This document shows positions 61,580-64,000 of a DNA stretch of 64,000 bases, in pieces. Source of the stretch: Devosia salina (GTDB taxonomy: Bacteria > Pseudomonadota > Alphaproteobacteria > Rhizobiales > Devosiaceae); contig NZ_CP080590.1 in assembly GCF_019504385.1 (NCBI RefSeq), positions 2,708,001 to 2,772,000 of the forward strand, in the 5' to 3' direction. The notes beneath the pieces are model-generated. The model saw nothing but the letters and a program-made list of their open reading frames with translations, was not told the DNA's origin and ran no database searches. Position 1 is the stretch's first letter. Every line of letters starts with the position of its first letter. Both the position numbers and the translations under genes were made by a program.

Positions 61580-62072
61580 CGATGAACTAACCCGCTGCGC
61601 GGGAGGGTGCGCGCGGTGAGATAAGGGCAAGGCATTGGTCGTCACGGCTTTATTGAGGATCGCCTGGTTCAGGCGTTCCCTTTTGGCTCCTTCAACCCAG
61701 GAGCCGAACGATGACCACGCCACTCCCCAACACCCCTGTCAGCCCGCTGCGCCAGAAGCTGATCGACGATATGAACATGCGCCACTTCTCGGTGGCGACC
61801 CAGCGCAACTACATCCGTGATGTGGGGCGCTTCGCCAGCTTCCTGCGGCGGCCACCGGATACCGCGACCACCGAGGATGTGCGCCAGTTTCAGCTGGCCC
61901 AGAGTGAAGCCGGCGTTCCGGTGCCCACCATGAACAGCGTGGTCTCGGCGCTGCGGTTCTTCTTCACCAATACCCTGGATCGGCCCGATCTGGCGCGCAA
62001 GCTGGTGCGCGTGAGCCGTCCCCGCAATTTGCCAGTGGTGCTGAGCCGCGACGAGGTGGCGCGCCTGGCCAT
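61580..62072 (+). mobile_element. truncated second IS91-type element
   Basis: The inner end sequence AACCCGC-N2-CGCGGGAGGGTGCGCGCGGT recurs here (61588-61616), in opposite orientation to the copy at 57072-57100. A recombinase start follows, but the element is cut off near 62072, where similarity jumps to a cupin gene fragment. Confidence 0.65.
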
Positions 62073-62088
62073 CTCGTCGTCCGCATGA
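61711..62088 (+). pseudogene. 5' fragment of a tyrosine recombinase gene
   Basis: A 125-residue open frame, MTTPLPNTPVSPLRQKLIDD and onward, matches the N-terminal SAM-like domain of the recombinase at 56078-56983 (similar DDMNMRHFSVATQRNYIRDV, NSVVSALRFFFTN). It ends at an out-of-family LAISSSA, exactly where the catalytic domain should begin. All catalytic residues are absent. Remnant of a related, not identical, element. Confidence 0.8.
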
Positions 62089-62219
62089 TGGACACGGGCA
62101 AAGAAACTCACATCAGATCGGGCGACTTCTTCGAGATCCCGCCAAGGCATGACGCCTATGTCGAAGGTACCGATCGGGTCAAACTGATCCTGATCGCGCC
62201 TCCCGAACACCAGCACTGA
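62073..62219 (+). pseudogene. C-terminal fragment of a cupin-domain gene
   Basis: In a frame different from the recombinase remnant, the text VVRMMDTGKETHIRSGDFFE, then IPPRHDAYVEGTDRV and LILIAPPEHQH, stop, is the end of a cupin-type protein (RSGDxxxIPPxHDAxV). Its 5' part is gone, presumably removed by the IS insertion. Confidence 0.65.
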
Positions 62220-62357
62220 CCTGTTGGCGGATCCCCGTGGGTTCAGCGCGCGCAAGAAGACAAAATGGAGACAAATCGATGGCCTAAACCGGCGCGATCG
62301 CAATCAACTGGAAGTCGCATGAGAAATTTTAGCGAGCTGTTTAATTGCTTGTTAGTT

Positions 62358-62372
62358 CGGCACGGGCATTGT
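62358..62372 (+). promoter_or_regulatory. possible sigma-54-like promoter of the flagellin gene
   Basis: CGGCAC-N5-TTGT resembles the -24/-12 consensus with changes in both boxes, 53 bp before the flagellin ATG. Flagellins of some alphaproteobacteria use sigma-54. Weak call. Confidence 0.35.
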
Positions 62373-62424
62373 CGCTCCGTTCCTCAAGAATGAGAACGCG
62401 TAAGACACCAGAAGGAAATAGTAA

Positions 62425-63858
62425 ATGTCTGATATTTCTCTGTCCAAAGCCGTCCGCTCGAACCTGCTGTCCCTCAAGGGCACTGCCGACATGATGGCCT
62501 CCACCCAGAACCGCCTTGCGACCGGTAACAAGGTCAACTCGGCTCTGGACAATCCCTCAAGCTGGTTCACCGCCAAGGGCCTCACCAACCGCGCTTCCGA
62601 CCTCGGTTCGCTGCTGGACTCCATGGCCAATGGCGTCAAGACGCTTGAAGCCGCCGACAATGGCCTCAGCGCCATGACCAAGACGCTGGAATCGATGCAG
62701 TCGACCCTGCGTCAGGCCCGTCAGGACAAGTCCTTCCAGACCGCGTCTTATACCATGGACACCGTTGCCGCCGCCGGCGACAAAATCTCCTTCCAGGGTG
62801 GCGCGGTTGGCTCCACTGCTGTCGATGTCGGCACCGTCAAGACCGAGAAAGTTTCCAGCTTTACCGGCCCTGTCGAAGCTGCCGACGACGGCAAGCAGTT
62901 CACCATCGACAACGGTGCCGCTGACGGCACCATTACTGCCGACATTACGCTCAACACAGGTGACACGCTCGAGACCATCGCCTCCAAGATCAATACGGCC
63001 ACCGAAGCTGCCGGCCAGGACACAGTGGCTACTGTTGAGGACGGCGTCCTCAAGCTGACCAGCCAGTCGAACGCAGCGCTCACAATTGCGGAAGGCACTG
63101 TTACAGGCGGCGCGGCAGTCCTTGCCTTCGGCACTGACGCCACCGTCAACAAGACGGCCGACGAACTGGTCTCGCAGATCAACGCGAATGCCAGCCTTGA
63201 AGGCAAGATTCGCGCTTCCAACGACAATGGCAAACTGCGGATCGAGAACCAGTCGACCCAGAAACTAGACGTTGGCGGCGTGTCTTCCTCGGGGGCCATC
63301 GACGGCACTTCTACAATCGGCACTGCCAGCATTGCCGGCAACTCCGTCCGCGCCGGTCTGGCCGACCAGTTCAACGAACTGCGCGACCAGCTCGACAAGC
63401 TCGCAGACGATGCCACCTTCAACGGTATCAACCTGTTGCGCGGCGACAAGCTGGCCATCACCTTCAACGAGACCGGCACGTCGTCCATCGACATCCAGAC
63501 CAAGGATGGCGAGACCATCAACTCAGCGAACCTTGGCGTCTCCACCACAATGGAGGCCAAGGACCTGGACAGCGACACCAATATCGACGCCGAACTGGCC
63601 AAGCTCAAGTCCGCCCTAAATGAAGTGCGGTCGCAGGCTTCGACCTTCGGTTCGAACCTGTCGATCGTTGAAAACCGCCAGACCTTCACCGACTCGATGA
63701 TCAACACCCTCGAAGACGGTGCCGGCAACCTGACCCTGGCCGACATGAACACGGAAGCGGCGAACCTGCTGGCGCTGCAGACCCGTCAGTCCCTGTCGCA
63801 GAACTCGCTGTCCCTGGCCAGCCAGGCCGACCAGTCGATCCTGCAGCTCATCCGCTAG
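62425..63858 (+). CDS. flagellin
   Basis: A 477-residue flagellin. The N-terminal D0/D1 helices (SLSKAVRSNLLSLKGTADMM, then QNRLATGNKVNSALDNPSSW) and C-terminal D1/D0 helices (VENRQTFTDSMINTLEDGAG, then TRQSLSQNSLSLASQADQSI) are conserved; the middle 250 residues are variable and Ala/Thr/Asp rich. It polymerises into the flagellar filament. The ribosome binding site is AAGGAAATAG. Composition and style are those of the chromosome, so this marks native DNA. Confidence 0.95.
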   Translation: MSDISLSKAVRSNLLSLKGTADMMASTQNRLATGNKVNSALDNPSSWFTAKGLTNRASDLGSLLDSMANGVKTLEAADNGLSAMTKTLESMQSTLRQARQDKSFQTASYTMDTVAAAGDKISFQGGAVGSTAVDVGTVKTEKVSSFTGPVEAADDGKQFTIDNGAADGTITADITLNTGDTLETIASKINTATEAAGQDTVATVEDGVLKLTSQSNAALTIAEGTVTGGAAVLAFGTDATVNKTADELVSQINANASLEGKIRASNDNGKLRIENQSTQKLDVGGVSSSGAIDGTSTIGTASIAGNSVRAGLADQFNELRDQLDKLADDATFNGINLLRGDKLAITFNETGTSSIDIQTKDGETINSANLGVSTTMEAKDLDSDTNIDAELAKLKSALNEVRSQASTFGSNLSIVENRQTFTDSMINTLEDGAGNLTLADMNTEAANLLALQTRQSLSQNSLSLASQADQSILQLIR

Positions 63859-63867
63859 TTCAAATAG

Positions 63868-63895
63868 GTGCGGAGGCGGCGACCTGCCTCCGCAC
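63868..63895 (+). terminator. hairpin after flagellin
   Basis: GTGCGGAGGC and GCCTCCGCAC form a perfect 10-bp stem with an 8-nt loop, between flagellin and the next flagellar gene. No T-tract; it may attenuate readthrough. Confidence 0.65.
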
Positions 63896-63914
63896 AAACC
63901 TTTGGCTATAAGCT

Positions 63915-64000
63915 ATGTCGCTTAAAATCGATTTGCGTTCTGGCGAGAAAGTATATGTCGGGAACTCTATTCTGACCGTAGCGTCCGATGAGCGCTCTAC
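63915..64000 (+). CDS. flbT: FlbT-like flagellin translation regulator (start only)
   Basis: The window ends inside this gene. The visible text MSLKIDLRSGEKVYVGNSIL resembles the start of FlbT, which binds flagellin mRNA and limits its translation in alphaproteobacteria. Its place next to flagellin fits. Only about 28 residues are visible. Confidence 0.6.
   Translation, partial: MSLKIDLRSGEKVYVGNSILTVASDERS

Noticed and set aside
62748..63752. A 334-codon frame antisense to flagellin
   Set aside because: Mirror of the flagellin variable region; low-complexity Ser/Val/Ala text.
1..64000. CRISPR array or rRNA genes
   Set aside because: No regularly spaced repeats and no rRNA-like sequence were seen.

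Overview
The window is GC-rich, about 60%, and looks like chromosomal DNA of a flagellated alphaproteobacterium of the order Hyphomicrobiales. A Devosia-like genus is my best guess from the flagellin plus FlbT-like start, the direct-repeat LexA box and the general gene style. It holds a metal-resistance and defence island, a prophage-like or integrative element, and ordinary catabolic chromosome that is itself broken up by IS91-type elements.

Region 1, 1-16 kb, is a metal and redox stress island with much gene decay. It carries DedA and DUF421 membrane proteins, a PepSY protein, a MerR regulator with a divergent three-gene operon (Cys-rich protein, MerF-like membrane protein, YnfA), a ZIP-CDF transporter pair, MntP behind a manganese riboswitch, a dsbB-dsbA-monooxygenase operon and a glutaredoxin-MauE fusion. 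Four promoters have MerR-family architecture: one by the merR gene, two with CadR/PbrR-type boxes, and one CueR-like. Broken genes include ArsR-rhodanese, an L,D-transpeptidase, a CDF transporter and an Abi_C gene.

Region 2, 12-22.7 kb, holds defence candidates. These are a GIY-YIG protein overlapping a frameshifted Abi_C gene, and a tight operon encoding an MBL-fold protein, a single-chain E2-E1-JAB protein and a patatin phospholipase. An XRE-ImmA pair lies divergently upstream. The operon resembles type II CBASS parts but no CD-NTase or ubiquitin-like gene is beside it. A tRNA-Ile2(CAT) follows.

Region 3, 23-41.2 kb, is a prophage-like or integrative element. It has a tyrosine integrase and AlpA-like HTH, SOS-regulated umuD-umuC in which UmuD has Cys in place of the catalytic Ser, an MmeI-like single-chain restriction-modification enzyme with an unknown partner, a leftward block of small phage-type genes (metallophosphoesterases, HTH, 3'-5' exonuclease), a perfect 25-bp palindromic operator, an unknown protein next to an 840-bp GATC-rich non-coding stretch, and one virion-like gene.

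Region 4, 41.2-54 kb, is a catabolic locus with an IclR regulator: aldehyde dehydrogenase, YciI, SnoaL-like, cupin-like, two hydratase/decarboxylase-family enzymes, a mandelate-racemase-family enzyme, a lactonase-like amidohydrolase, two D-2-hydroxyacid dehydrogenases and a polar amino-acid-type ABC importer. It probably imports and degrades a hydroxy acid, lactone or keto acid; the substrate is unknown.

Region 5, 54-64 kb, has an element with a tyrosine recombinase plus an IS91-type HUH transposase bounded by inverted ends, then an acetaldehyde-type aldehyde dehydrogenase with DUF779 and an AcoR-like sigma-54 activator, then a truncated second recombinase of the same element type, and finally flagellin and the start of flbT.
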